Shown here piece by piece: positions 1 to 12,208 of a DNA stretch of 64,000 bases. Source of the DNA: Dryomyza anilis (Eukaryota > Arthropoda > Insecta > Diptera > Dryomyzidae); the NCBI GenBank assembly GCA_951804985.1, contig OX638132.1, forward strand, positions 84,448,696-84,512,695, read 5' to 3'. Position 1 is the first letter of the stretch; every line of letters begins with the position of its first letter. The position numbers and the translations under genes are program-made. The notes below the pieces were generated by a model. It saw only the letters and a program-made list of their open reading frames with translations, did not search any database and was not told the origin of the DNA.

Positions 1-640
1 ACAGACACACAGACAGACAGACAGCCAGCAGCAATAGTAGCAGCAGCTAAGTGTTCATTACTGGCAACATTTGTGCACTCACTTCAGAATGCGCTGCGCT
101 GTCCATATGTTTTATGTATGTGCAATAGCAATAACAACAATAATAATAATAATAATAACTACAACAAGAACAACAACAACAAAAGAAAGGCTGCAAAATT
201 TCGCTGCATCTAGGTCAACGCTGTGGCCAATAAATTATTTTAATTTGCTCTAAAACGCACGCGTGGCGCGATGCTATGCGGCGTATGGAGTGCGATGCAA
301 TGCATTTTATTTATTTATTTAGATACTTATTTATTTATTGATTTAACGGTGTTGATGTTGCTGCTATTGTAATTGTAATCGCTGTTGTCGATGGCGATGC
401 TGGTGTGAAATGATCTATTATTGTTTGTTCACATGTCGCGAGTTATTATGCTGCAAATGTGCCAAAATGCATTTAAGGCAGTTGAAATAATTGCTAAGTG
501 AGAAAATTTAAAAGGTGCAAAAAAAAAAGAGAATTATAATTTCTTATTTTGTTTTTTTGTGTTATGAAATTCAATTTAAAATATAAATTTAATATACTTA
601 ATAAAAAGTAGTAGAAAAATGTATGCTAAAATAATATGTT

Positions 641-1150
641 AATACTATTTAAAATAGTACTAAAATACTATTTAAAATAGTACTAAAATTCTATTTAAAA
701 TAGTACTAAAAAAAAACTTACTTATACTAATTAAAATAGTACTAAAATACTATTTAAAATATAACTAAAATAATACTAAATAATTACTTAATAAAACTAA
801 AATAGTACTAAAATACTATTTAAAATAGCACTAAAATAGTACAAAAAAATTATAAAAAAAAAAACAAAATTGTACTAAAATAAATACAAAATAGTAGTCA
901 AATAGAAATAAAATAGTAGTAAAATAGTACTTATGGCATATGATATACTAAAATCTGTAATTCAGCTTTAATATTACTAAAATAATACTAAATAATTACT
1001 TATTAAAACTAAAATAATACTAAAATACTATTTAAAATAGTACTAAAAAATTATAAAAAAAAAAAAATTGTACTAAAATAAATACAAAATAGTAGTCAAA
1101 TAGAAATAAAATAGTAGTAAAATAGTACTTATATAGTATCTAAAATAGTA
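641..1150. repeat. AT-rich AAAATAGTACTA repeat with a ~212 bp tandem duplication
   Basis: Short units of the form TACTATTTAAAATAGTAC recur throughout. Superimposed on this, 764-931 and 976-1131 are near-identical copies offset by 212 bp: both begin ACTAAAATAATACTAAATAA and end AGTAGTAAAATAGTACTTA. Confidence 0.85.
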
Positions 1151-1287
1151 CTAAATTGGTGTATGAAATACTGAAATCTGTCTAAAAATCTTTAAAATTG
1201 TTTTAAAAATTACATCACAACGTTCAAAAATACTTTCAAAATACTAAATACTACAATTATACTGATCTCTTAATACTGTAAATGAAA

Positions 1288-1495
1288 GTAAAAAAATCCT
1301 ATTAAAATTGGTCAATAGGACATTTATTGATTCAATAGTATACAAATTATAAATATTTTCATATAAAAACAAAAACAATTTAATAGTATTTAGTAGTATT
1401 TATTGGAATTTATCTATTAAAATAATAATTTATCCTATTGACTTATTTAAATAGCAGAAAACTATTGATTTTATAGTATTTTTTTATGAAAGTAT
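1288..1495 (-). mobile_element. MITE family M1 copy (reverse orientation)
   Basis: The copy contains the M1 landmarks in reverse order: AAATCCTATTAAAATTGGTCAATAGG near the start (written in parts elsewhere), GTATACAA, an AATAATAATTTATCCTATTG block, and AAACTATTGATTTTATAGTATT at the end. Its termini are degraded. It belongs to the abundant ~200 bp family described in the findings. Confidence 0.75.
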
Positions 1496-1528
1496 AAATT
1501 AAAATTAATTTCAGCTTAACAACTGTTA

Positions 1529-1635
1529 GGGCCGTTTTCACCATCTTCGGTTAAGCACTAACTGCCACTTTAACTTAGAGTTAACCAAAGAATATGTGGA
1601 ATTGAAACACTTAACTGGATATTGTGAAAACGGCC
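1529..1635. mobile_element. 107 bp MITE with GGCCGTTTTCAC inverted ends (family M3, copy 1)
   Basis: The ends GGGCCGTTTTCAC and GTGAAAACGGCC are inverted repeats. The interior carries the TTAAGCACTAACTGCCACTT block shared with 48472-48579. Flanks are TTAG and ATTAA, close to the TTAA seen at the other copy. Confidence 0.8.
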
Positions 1636-2039
1636 ATTAAAGGTTTTTAATTCGGAACGTTCAAAGTCAAAATTTTAGATTTAATTCAGATATAACGCCT
1701 CCAGTTTTTTCAGTATTTGGTAGCAAAAGTGGAAAAGGAGAGAAAGGTTATTCATTTAGCTCTAAGTTAAAATCAATTCCAGCTTAAAGACTTTTAAAGC
1801 ATTTTACTTATGGACGTTCACAATTTTAAACATAGAAAAAAAAAGATTTCTTATATACCAACCATAGCATATAAACTAAAAAAGTTAAACAATCGTTTCT
1901 TTCGTAAAAATACTGAGAATACATCGTCACTATCAAGTCAAAGGTGGCGAATATGTAATTTTTGACATTTGCGTTTTTTTACATTTTTGAATGTAGTTTT
2001 TCCTCAAGTATACTGTGCTAAAATCACGTGTCGTTTTGT

Positions 2040-2335
2040 TGAATATTTCTAGCCACAAAAGTCAAAACCAAAAGGGCGAATTTAAAAATTGAAAACCTTG
2101 TCATGCCAAAAGGGCGAATCTTTTCGTTTTTTCGCCATAACTTTTTATTGGTACAAGATAAAATAGTGGTATGAAGGCATTTATTGTTCGTTTTTAAAGC
2201 ACCTATCGATCTGCATCATTGTTTAAAAATATGTTATTGCAAAAAACAAAAATTCGAAAATTGGAAAATCTTGTCATACCAAAACATTGCTCAACATTTT
2301 TAAAAATGCGCATTCGCCCCTTTGGCATGGCAGTG
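2040..2335. repeat. Dispersed repeat with AAAAGGGCGAAT / GCACCTATCGATCTGCATCA motifs (family M9)
   Basis: The blocks CAAAAGGGCGAATCTTTTCG, CATAACTTTTTATTGGT, AAAGCACCTATCGATCTGCA and CATTCGCCCCTTTGGCATG occur in order. The same blocks recur, partly inverted, at 7310-7985. There is no coding potential, and this looks like a non-autonomous mobile element. Confidence 0.75.
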
Positions 2336-2989
2336 ACGATATGCAGTATTTAAAAAAAATTAACCAGAGCATAATATCTTTAAAACTTACGCAGATATTA
2401 CAACTGAAATTAAAAAAAACCCAATTCAAAAATTTACACTTTTCAAATATTTTTAGAAAATTTTTTTTCGAATATCTATATTATCAATGACGGAAATTGT
2501 TATCAAAAATAATTATAACAAGAAAACCAAATTTTGTTCTATATACTAAAATCCAAGAACAAAAAAGTTCAATTTTAGCATACAGCTGAATTTAATGCGT
2601 CGATTTTTATTTTTAGTATTTTAAAATCGCATTTCATCAATTTCTCATTTCAAATATACCCTCAAAAATACCACAACTAATTAACAATAATTTTCTCTAC
2701 ATAAATTGTCGTAAATACAATACAATCATCAATTATAAAATCACAAATTATTGTGTTAATCATGCGCAACGATAAAAAAATCAAAAACAAAAAAACCGAC
2801 TTGATTTACCGTTAGCAGCTACGCCTGCGTCTACAAAATCGCCCGCCCACTGACGCCCTAATAAAGACAAATTTGAATTTAAAGATTTTAAAAATAAAAT
2901 AATAAACAATTCATTGTTAGCAGGAATAGCAAAAAAAAAGAAAAGATATCTTTATTTGTGTCATGTACGCGATTTTCACTTTACATATT

Positions 2990-5550
2990 ATTACAACAAG
3001 ATACAAGATACTTTGCACAGATACACAGATACAAATACACGACACATACTATGTGTATGAATGAACTCATTCAATTAGTCGCAAACCCACGTGCAAATTA
3101 TAAGAATTCACAAGTTCCATAATAATTGTACGTTGTAACCTACACGTTAATGACGCAGCACAGCACAGCACACCGCAGCGCAGCGCAGCGTACTTAAAGA
3201 TACAGCTCTGTATCGCATAGATACCATGACGGATGCTTATGGCGGGATGTAGTACTTTTGTGCTATTTCGCAGAATTTTTTGTAGTTGTTAACGCGCAAC
3301 TGAAAAATAGACATGAGCACAAACAAAGATTGATTGAGTTGCCATTATGACAGAAACAAATATAACTGTACATTTTTACAGGCGTTGTAAAAACAGTTCG
3401 AGATACAAGATACTTTAGTAGTAGCTATACAACCACTTTGTGTGCAAGGCAATGCTTTATGTGATTTAATGATTGAATTTTGAATTTATCTAAAACATGA
3501 CGTCATTTGCGTTACAACCAATGACTAACAAGTGAGTTTATCCGTGAGAGTTAATCATTGTTAAGTATCCGTTAGATACTTTGGTATTTCAACAGTGAAT
3601 CAGACGCATGCAACACCTACACCACGCCCATACGGTGCGCAATTTTTAAGTAAATAAAAACAAAATTTTTCAAATGTATCTACAACATGTTGCATCTATT
3701 AGATGCGTAGAGTATCTATGCCGCATTACTGACCACCTACACCCAGTGGCACAGTGTCAACAGCTCTCTATTGTAACTGCAAAGCTGTGCAAATTAAAAA
3801 AATTGCATCCAGATTGTAGCTGCAGTTAACGTTGCCAGTTTGTGGCAAAAATAGCAGACAATTGATAGACATGATAATTATAATTGTATCTAGATACTCT
3901 TTTTGTAATTTTTTCCTATTTAACTCTATAAATGTTATTTAATTTTATTTGATTTACTTAATTGTATTGCTTAAATGGGTAGCAAGCAGCTAACGTCACG
4001 AGTTCAACGAACGCGTGGGGAAATTTATAGTGTAGCCGCTGGCGGCGCAATAGTTTTCAGATACTTCCACGTAGTCACGCACGCACGTAGATACATCGTA
4101 CAGTTCTAGATACGCAACAACACGCTGTATCGCGGTAATGTTGGCCTCAGCAAAATATACGCCCACGTGCTATAGAATTTGTATTTTTTTTTTTGGAAAT
4201 TTTGCTGTAATTTTTTATTGGTTTAGTTATTTTTATTATGTATCTAGATACATGGTGTTTTTATGTAAGAATCAGACAAATAATTTGCTTACTCAAACAA
4301 ACATCATGTTCAACGAACTCGGTTTGTTTTATTGACTGTCAGACGGACATTTTGTTAGAAAAAACCTTTAGAAACAGCTATAGCATACCAAAGATACAAA
4401 TACAGATACAGCGTTATATTTGCGAACATGTCAAGTATTTAGATAAACAAATGAATAGTCGATCGGCATATAGAAAAAGTGCGTTACATGCTCATGTGAT
4501 CTGTGGCTAATGTTGTTGTTGTTGTACTTGTGTTTAGATACTTTTACGCTCTGAATTGAGAACGTGCAAATTAAGTGCCTGAGCATTTGAACGATAACAG
4601 CTACAACAACAAACATTTACAAGAGTTGAAGGGCGCGCTGAACACATATAGATACAATTACAGCTACAGATACAAGTACAGATACATTTGCAGATACATT
4701 TACCGCTACATAGTACATATTATTATTTAGCACTACGTACTGATTACAACAATTGCTTAGAAATAACACAAATACATATAAAGCAAAAAAAAAAAAAAAT
4801 ACCGCAAGATACGTAGATACGCGGCTTATCTACAAACTACAACAACAACACCTTTATCTTTCAGTACAAGTGGGTGCAAAGGTGTGTGCTTTGTTGTAAA
4901 TATTTCGCTTGTATTTGTTGTTGTTGTCGTACTAGTTGTGTAAATTAATAAAACAACACAAAACTTACGCAATCTTGCGGATACGCAAATGCTACGTAAG
5001 CAAATTAAATTGCGACAACAACAACAACAACAACTGAAATACTAATTATAGTATTCACTAAATATTTCAGTTTTATCAAATTTTTCAAATCTCTAAACAT
5101 TCTAATAAATTACTACAGTAAAATAAAAATAAAACAAAAACAACAAGCTCAAAACAAAACAAGCAACTTGACGTAAATTTCATTAAAAATTCACTTTCAA
5201 TTCGATTGAAAACGAAAGTAATACCGCAGCAGCAGCAGCAGCAGTAACGACAGTGAAACGTTCTGACACCGACAACGACGACGACGTCATCGCGAACGCC
5301 TGTCTATCAGCGCGCGCGAACGAACAACACAGCACGCCAGATACAGCTGCAGATACTGCTGCTACAGCTACAGATACTTTTACAGATACAGCTTCATTTA
5401 TAGCGCTTTTTTTATAGCGAGAATATTTAAAACTTAGTATATAGTATAATTAAAGGCGGCTGCTCTGTCTCACATGATCAATTCTGAAATCAGGCTTTGT
5501 ATCTTTTGTGGTGACATGTATCTATAAATTGTATCTACGTCTATTGTATG
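2990..5550. promoter_or_regulatory. AGATAC/GTATCT motif cluster (possible regulatory block)
   Basis: By eye I count about 33 occurrences of AGATAC or its complement here. They come as pairs such as AGATACAAGATAC (about 3000 and 3405), GTATCTAGATAC (about 3886 and 4241) and a run of four at 4649-4700 and again at 5340-5392. Base composition would predict about two. The block also has non-repetitive GC-richer stretches (3140-3240, 5225-5350) with (GCAGC)n and (CAG)n. A cis-regulatory function is inference; no known factor is assigned. Confidence 0.45.
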
Positions 5551-5959
5551 CTGCATTTTTCTATTGTCTAGCATAAATTATAATTTAATAAATTATAATA
5601 CGTTTTATTTTCTCACACATGATGGCACAATGTTGTCTGGTTTTTTTTTGCAGGCATCACTTGCACTTTTCGTTGCACAGCATGCGATGCACCAATTTAT
5701 CGAATGATGTTGAGTTTAGCCAATGACACCTGTTGACTGAATGCTCTGGGCTGGGTTCGCAGTGGAATGTTTTCATTTTAGAAATTCTGAAAATAAATTT
5801 ATTTTAGTTTTTCTATATTTATTTTTTGGAAAATCCAACGCTATTTTAAATAAAACCAAATTATAACAAATTATAAGTGCTATCGAAATTGCTCAAATTT
5901 GACACAATTTCAAAAATCAAACCAAGCGGGATATTGCCGATTACCATGAACCCGTGCGA

Positions 5960-6690
5960 ACGTATTTTAGACAACTCATTCCCGGACAATTTTAACCTAG
6001 ACAATTCTTCTCATTATAAATATTTCCAGATACCATTATTTTATCCAAAGTCAATAAATTCTAGGAAACAAATCTTATCCACCAGTAATATGCTTCCAAG
6101 TACAATTATTCTCAGAGACATTTCTATCTGGGACAATTCTTCCCCGGATAATTATCCCCCCAGGCAATTTTACTCAGAAACCATTCTTTACCAGTCAGTT
6201 TTTTCTCGGACAAATCTTTCCCAGACAATTTTATTAGCCTTATAAATATTTTTTATAAGAATATTTTTTTCCAGAGAATATTTTTCTCAAAGACAATGCA
6301 TTACCGGACAATTCTTATCCATCGGCAGTATTCTTCCCCGGCTAATTCCTCCTCGAGAGAATTTTCCCCACAAAAAATTCTTTCCCAAGATAATTCTTCA
6401 CATAGACAATTCTTTCACGGATAATTCGTCCCCGGTTAATTATCCCCCAAGACATTTTTTCTCAGAAAATGTTCTTTACCGAGACAGTTCTTTCTCGGAC
6501 AATTTTTCACCAGACCATTTTATTCGTCCGATAAATATTTCCCGAATAATTATTTCCACCAGCACTATTCTTTCCCGAACAATTGAGAACATTTTCCTGA
6601 GAAAATACTTCTCAGAAACAATTCTTTCTCGGAAAAATATTTCCTGGGCAATTCTTTGCCAGAAAATTTACCCCGAGACAATTTTTATCA
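5960..6690. repeat. Degenerate minisatellite (CCCGGACAATTCTTT-like unit)
   Basis: Units resembling CCCGGACAATTCTTTCC recur about every 17-25 bp, for example around 5980, 6130, 6215, 6310, 6420, 6500, 6570 and 6640. Each pairs a (C)CGGACAATT or GAGACAATT half with a TTTCTC half. An open frame runs through part of it (5877-6245), but the protein merely reflects the repeat, so I do not call a gene. Confidence 0.75.
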
Positions 6691-6797
6691 TTATCCAACT
6701 GTGGTAAATTTATGTGTGTTGAGTTTTACTGTGGTGGATTTTTAAAGAAACCAAATTGTGAATTTTAGTTTTTATCATTGCCCTGATTTTAATCGTA

Positions 6798-6979
6798 AAG
6801 CTCGAATTACACGATTGAATAAACAGTCAACTTTTGAAACTGAAAAACAATTTAAATATCAATCGTGTGATTGCCTAATTCTCCATACAAAAATTGGGCA
6901 ATCACACGATTCATATTAAAATTATTCGAAAGTTGATTCAAAAATTGACTGTTTATTCAATCGTGTGATTCGAGCTTAA
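6798..6979. mobile_element. 182 bp foldback element (AAGCTCGAATTACACG ends)
   Basis: The left arm (AAGCTCGAATTACACGATTG, then AATAAACAGTCAA) is matched by the right arm (TTGACTGTTTATT, then CAATCGTGTGATTCGAGCTT). An inner pair, CAATCGTGTGATTGCC and GGGCAATCACACGATT, also pairs, so the whole segment could fold into one long hairpin. It is probably a MITE; no second copy is seen in the window. Confidence 0.8.
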
Positions 6980-7309
6980 GACTTAAAGAATGATTTTCAA
7001 AAACAAAACAAGAGGAAGCATAGAATTATAGATCTGTTTTAATGTGTACTATATACTTTTTTATTTTATTTGAAAACCATATATGTTATGCAATAAATAA
7101 TAGAAACACCTTGAAATTTCAAGATTTGGCGTTTGAGACTCGTCATAACATTGGTCAGATACAGCCGAATTTTATTAGGTTCATTCAACATATTAGCTGA
7201 CGTATTATCAATGAAATACAAAAGAAATCAGACAGAAAACTTAGATTGGTAATAAAATACAATATGCAAAATATATAGAAAAACTTGACTTTTTTTTGTT
7301 ATATTAATT

Positions 7310-7985
7310 ATATTATATTAATAATGCAGATCGATAGGTGCTTTGAAAACAAACAATAATTGCCTTTACATCACAATTTTATCTTGTACAATAAAAGAGT
7401 TATAGCAAAAAAACGAAAAGATTCGCCCTTTTGGCATGACGAGAATTTCAATTTTTCCAATTTCTTCGTTTTTTTGCTATAATTTTTTATTGGTGCAAGC
7501 TAAAATAGTGGTGCAAAGGTATTAATTGTTTGTTTTTAAAGCACCTATCGATCTGCATCATTAATTAAAAATATATTGCTAAACATTTTTTTCCTGCAAA
7601 TAACAAATGGCAAATTAATGTTTGACAAAATATTTTTTATTAATGATGCCAATAGATAGGCGCTTTAAAAACAAACAATTAATTTCTTTACATCACTATT
7701 TTATTTTGAGCTAATAAAAAGTTATAGCATAAAAAAGAAAAATATTTGCTTTTTGGTCAGGATATAGCCTCACAAAATCCGTATTTATAATTCAGTAGGT
7801 TGTCCAAATCTAAAGATATTTTATATACGCTACAATAATTGACGAATAAACCAAAATAACAGATAAAATTTTAAAAAATATAAATTTTGAACATTTTTAA
7901 AGCACTTCAAACTTTAAAATTTAATTTCCCAACATTTTTAAAAATGCACATTCGCCCCTTTGGCATGACAACAATTGGAGGCGAT
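7310..7985. repeat. Inverted and repeated copies of family M9
   Basis: 7315-7440 (GCAGATCGATAGGTGCTTT … AGATTCGCCCTTTTGGCATG) and 7465-7570 (TTTTTGCTATAATTTTTTATTGG … CACCTATCGATCTGCATCATT) are inverted copies. A third partial copy is at 7640-7745, and a CATTCGCCCCTTTGGCATGA terminus is at 7948-7967. Together they form a compound palindromic insertion related to 2040-2335. Confidence 0.75.
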
Positions 7986-8849
7986 ATCAAAAAAATAAGT
8001 ATGAGGTCTAGATTGGAATTTTTAAGTACATCGGAATATTATACTAAGATTGCCGATGTGTTGTTTGTTGTCCTATCCAAGTATACCTAACAAATTGGAC
8101 CTCGGTTTAAGATTTTTTATGAAATCGCAACGATATAAAAAAAATCCAAGTTCGAGGTTTCTTCGAAAAATATTTCGATATCGATGCAATAAATATCGTA
8201 ACTTGTCAATGGATTTTAAAATACGTGAAAATTTCAAAATTTGATTCGATAACGTAACGAGAAATACGTTTTTTTCGAAGTAACTCGAGAAAGCTTCGAA
8301 GCATCAGTGGTCTCCGTGACATGGCAGACTGGAATGTGATTAAAAAAAATATTTGTTAAATTTGTTAGATATTAAATAGTGAGATTTGCATTTACAGGAC
8401 ATTTTTTATGTGAATTATAGAACATCATCTCTGAATCTGAGAGATCAATGTTGAAGAGGATTTATTATGATTTATAAAATATTATAATAAATAAAATTAG
8501 TCCATGAAAATTTCCATTAATTTGTTTTAGAAAAAGTTAATTCTTTTATTTTAAAACTTAAAAGTATCAAAAAAAAAATCTTCTTGATACTTAAAAATTA
8601 TATCATTATTAACAAATTATATAAACTACAAATTTAAATATTATATAAAAGCAAAACACTAATAAATAATTAACATTTTTAAGAATCCTAATTAATAATA
8701 CAATAAATATTAATTGATAAAAATACGTTCGCTCACAGGCGAGAATAAACAAAGTGCTAAAAATGAGTAAAATACAAAAAAAAACGTATAAAAATAAATA
8801 AAATTCAGAAATAAAATAGAAATACAAAAAAAAATATAGCAATCTAAAC

Positions 8850-9330
8850 GTATTACTTCATCACAGCGACAGCAACAAATGAAAGTGAAAACATTGCGCC
8901 GAGTGTTATCGCTCGTTATCTCCGTCGCTCTCCGTTGCGCTCTCGCATTATCGCCAGCATGTGAGGAAAAATTGAGAAATGTGCTCAATCACCAACGACA
9001 ACAATAACAAATATTATCTCATAGATTTAACAACAACAGCTACAACAATTAATTTGCAACATCATTGAGTGCGCTGCCAGCCGGCAATAACTTGCTGTTG
9101 TTGTTGTTGTTATTGCCTTCAATTCTATTGTAACGCGATCAACGATAGAACGTGACAACTACGCGCTCTGAGTGCAAATGAAACAGCACTAGTTGTTGGT
9201 TGGCAAAAAAGTTCTTTGACGTCGATCAAACTGAGTCGCTGAGTCGTTTTCTGCCTCCATTGAATTCGCACAATAAAAAAAAGCTCTCTCTTACTCTCAC
9301 CATCGTCGCGTGCGCCATTAGTTGTTTAAC
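8850..9330. promoter_or_regulatory. GC-richer island, candidate promoter/5' non-coding exon
   Basis: In an otherwise AT-rich upstream region this stretch has many CG-containing words (TTATCGCTCGTTATCTCCGT, CGCTCTCCGTTGCGCTCTCG, GAGTCGCTGAGTCG) and CAACAACAA tracts. These are typical of fly promoter-proximal or 5' UTR sequence. No convincing TATA box, initiator or unique donor decides the matter. fru has several promoters in Drosophila, the most proximal upstream of the common exons, so such an element here is plausible but unproven. Confidence 0.25.
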
Positions 9331-10450
9331 CCTTAGTAGGCGAACGGTATTCGAATGTACCATTTGTAAATTTTTAATTATAAAATGATTTTTACTATGA
9401 ATAATCGTAGTTTTAAAAAATTGTGCATCAATTTCACGCAATATAAAATGTTTGCTGGCAAACTTAAAAATACAACTCGTATTGCAGTGCACAATTGGTG
9501 CATCTTAGCAGCTTATTTAGTATGAACAAGCACAAACAATCTTAAAATGACAACAACAGCAGCTAATTTCTAAATACATCCATGCAATTTACCACCATAT
9601 TTCTACCAATAGTTACTATATATGTCATGAATATAATTGATATCCGTAGAACAAATATCCGCTAAACAAATAGACCCATCTCTCGTACATGCATAATGAG
9701 CATTGGTCCCATTAGAAAATGTGTTAAAGCAATAAATAGTCCTTGCTATAGGAGTTATATATGCTTTAAAATGTTTCTCGGTGATACGAATCAAAAAGTT
9801 TTTGAAACAATTACGATAATTTAAACATCACTAATACCAATCGTAATTCGAAATACAACAAAGCGTTTCAAAAAAAAAAAATATAATGCTTCAAAAAATT
9901 CAATGACTTCAAATTACTTCAAAAAAATTAAAATAATCTGTGGCTTTAGACAATAACATTCATTTCAAATATAAAATTCTGAAAAATACATGTTCAACTC
10001 TTTCAAGTAATGTGGAACTTATTATTCTCATGATTATAACCGACGTCTGAGATTATTTTAATAATTTTGAATTAAAACTTTATATATTCGACAATTTTTG
10101 AAAAATGAGAACAATATTTATGTTAATCCACTTCATAATTATTCTTATGTTATTCGAGTTTTTGCATCAAAGTATTTTTTTATATGAAATATCATTCTTT
10201 TTAGTTTCATTTTCGATTTTGATTTGTATTAAAATTAGTTGTAATAATTTTTTTAATATTGTTTTTCCAAGAACCGCAGCAAATTTCCCACTCTACCAAT
10301 TTACGATAGTCATTTGCATGCTTTTTCTAAAATATCATAAAGTTAATAGTTTTTCTACTATTAAAATTAGTTAATTGGAAAAATAATTCTTTTAATAAAA
10401 TGCAAGATAGTTCAACTTTGAATCCAAATAATAAGAAAATAAACAATATA

Positions 10451-10707
10451 TCGTCGTTGTAGAACTAAAAGTCATCAAATACATTTTTATGATAATCTTA
10501 AATTTCAACTTTGTTGGTAATTATTACAAAAAGTAATTGATACATTTTTAAAATTGAAATAACAATTGATAGATTCACAGTTTTTTTATCATTTGGTACA
10601 AATATTGAGCTCATCAATCAAAAATTAAAAGATATATTAAGATTTTTGTAAGTGAACAATTAGCATTTTGAATATGTATTTGGTGACTTTTAGTTCTACA
10701 AGGACGA
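10451..10707. mobile_element. ~257 bp inverted-repeat MITE (family M4, copy 1)
   Basis: The ends TCGTCGTTGTAGAACTAAAA and TTTTAGTTCTACAAGGACGA are inverted repeats. The internal blocks ATTACAAAAAGTAATTGATA and ATTGAGCTCATCAAT are shared with 36108-36358. TATA-like flanks (…aatata / tataat…) may be the target duplication. Confidence 0.85.
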
Positions 10708-11207
10708 TATAATAACTACTCGGATTTCTACAAGATACATATTCAATGATCAGGTCTCGTTCAAGGCCCTAGAATAATTTGTATTAGGGTTGCTTATTTT
10801 GAATCAATAACTACACACTATTGCTCATTTATTTATTTTTCAATGTCAAGAAAACAAGAAGAAGAACGTCGAAAACAGATTTTTCTCGAACATTTTCTCG
10901 ATAATCCTCCTCATTGGAATAAAATCGCTGATCGTTTCTTCGTTTTTGTTGAGTAGAAAATCGTTGTGTGGTATATAGAATACTGGGTCAAAATGGAATA
11001 AAATAAACAACAGAAATAACACGTACCAAATCTCTGAAATCACACCATCTGGGTGCTAAAAAAATTTTAATTTTTTCTATTGATTTGATATTAAATGACT
11101 CTAATGTATTATTTTTTTTCTTCTGATTCTAATTTCCTTTTCTAAGATTTTTTGTTTTTTAATTGGTCGTTAATGGGTTAACAATTGTACTTTTTACTTT
11201 TTCTCTA

Positions 11208-11429
11208 CACCCAGAAAAAAATACTATATAAATTATAGTTTTTTACTATTAAAAATAGTCAATAGGATAAATTATTATTTTAATCGGAAGATACCTTTAA
11301 ATACTAGAAAAGACCATTACATTGCCCTTGAGTTTATATGAAAAGATTTATTTTTTGTATACTATTAAATCAATAATTGTCCTATTGACCAATTTTAATG
11401 GGATTTGAGGGAATTGTTTTTCTCGGTGC
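11208..11429 (+). mobile_element. MITE family M1 copy
   Basis: Starts CACCCAGAAAAAAATACTAT directly after TA and ends in TTTTTCTCGGTGC. It has the internal M1 blocks CAATAGGATAAATTATTATT and GTATACTATTAAATCAATAA. Confidence 0.85.
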
Positions 11430-11509
11430 ACCATGATGCAATAGACAAAAACTAATTTGAATTAGTTGCCCTTTTTACACTGTCAACTGATTTTTCCACT
11501 GGGGATTTT

Positions 11510-11720
11510 AAAAGTGAATGCAGCGAATTGCCGACGTTGCCATGGAGGATAATGACAAAATGTCATTATTATTATTTGTGATAATGTTGTAGCGATTCAG
11601 CTGCGTTTGGGACGCGTTAATGTAACGTTGTTGTTCACGTTGTTATTGTTGTCTGACACTATTTGTCGGTCTATGCGAAAATGGTTCACAGGTGCGTATG
11701 AGTAATATGTACTTATGACC
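11510..11720. other. Less AT-rich segment before C1, nature unclear
   Basis: The segment contains GCAGCGAATTGCCGACGTTG, GTTTGGGACGCGTTAATGTA and a donor-like CACAG|GTGCGTATGAG near 11690. It could be a short non-coding 5' exon with the junction about 370 bp upstream of the common exon, or simply unique intron. There is no ORF. Confidence 0.2.
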
Positions 11721-12060
11721 CGATGCACTTTCAGTCTGTCTGTCTGTTCGTATGACTGTGTGAATTTAAATAATTACAAGCAAATAATTATTATTATTTG
11801 CGCTGCCAAATAGAAACTCAATGCAATCAGCAGATGCAAAGATGTCCGGACGACGTGACGGCGTAACGCAATGCAAATCCTTGTCCGTTATGGTCGGTGG
11901 TAACACCAAAACGACGTAGTTTGTGGTGCCACCTATTAAATGTTTCAATGGCAAAGCCAGCAATTTAAAATTACAATTTAAGGCTTTATTTAAAATAGAG
12001 AAAATTATTATTTTTATAAACTTTATTTATTTTTAATATATATTTTTCTTGCCCCCTCAG

Positions 12061-12208
12061 GTACAACACTGACCAAGGAGCTATGGACCAGCAATTTTGT
12101 CTGCGCTGGAACAATCATCCGACTAATCTGACTGGCGTGCTGACCTCCTTGCTGCAAAGGGAGGCTCTGTGTGATGTCACACTGGCTTGTGACGGTGAAA
12201 CAGTGAAG
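12061..12208 (+). CDS. fru: fruitless common exon C1: start of BTB domain
   Basis: The exon lies between acceptor …ccccctcag (12060) and donor aag|gtgagt. The internal ATG at 12083 opens [20 protein letters not shown]…DGETVK, 42 codons that form the first third of a TTK-type BTB/POZ dimerisation domain and are diagnostic for Fruitless. The 22 bases 5' of the ATG are open in the same frame and read (x)YNTDQGA-M. In Drosophila this is where the male-specific N-terminal extension joins, so the exon can be translated either from 12083 or as part of a longer protein begun in an upstream exon. It ends in phase 0. Fru is a nuclear transcription factor. Male forms specify courtship circuitry; non-sex-specific forms act in development. 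Confidence 0.96.

Larger units (their letters stand above)
1..12060. other. fru: Upstream non-coding region (fru intron/5' region)
   Basis: This stretch before the first common exon has no ORF that looks coding. The longest frames are AT-rich and compositionally random, or lie in repeats. It ends in a pyrimidine-containing acceptor (…cttgccccctcag) at 12060. In Drosophila the distal promoters and the sex-specifically spliced exon of fru lie tens of kilobases upstream of the common exons, so I infer that this is mostly intron. It contains a (CAGA)n tract at 1-25, a duplicated AT repeat, several MITEs, an AGATAC-rich block and two less AT-rich islands listed separately. A non-coding 5' exon or internal promoter here cannot be excluded. 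Confidence 0.7.

Noticed and set aside
5877..6245. 122-codon ORF
   Set aside because: It translates a degenerate minisatellite; there is no domain and composition follows the repeat.
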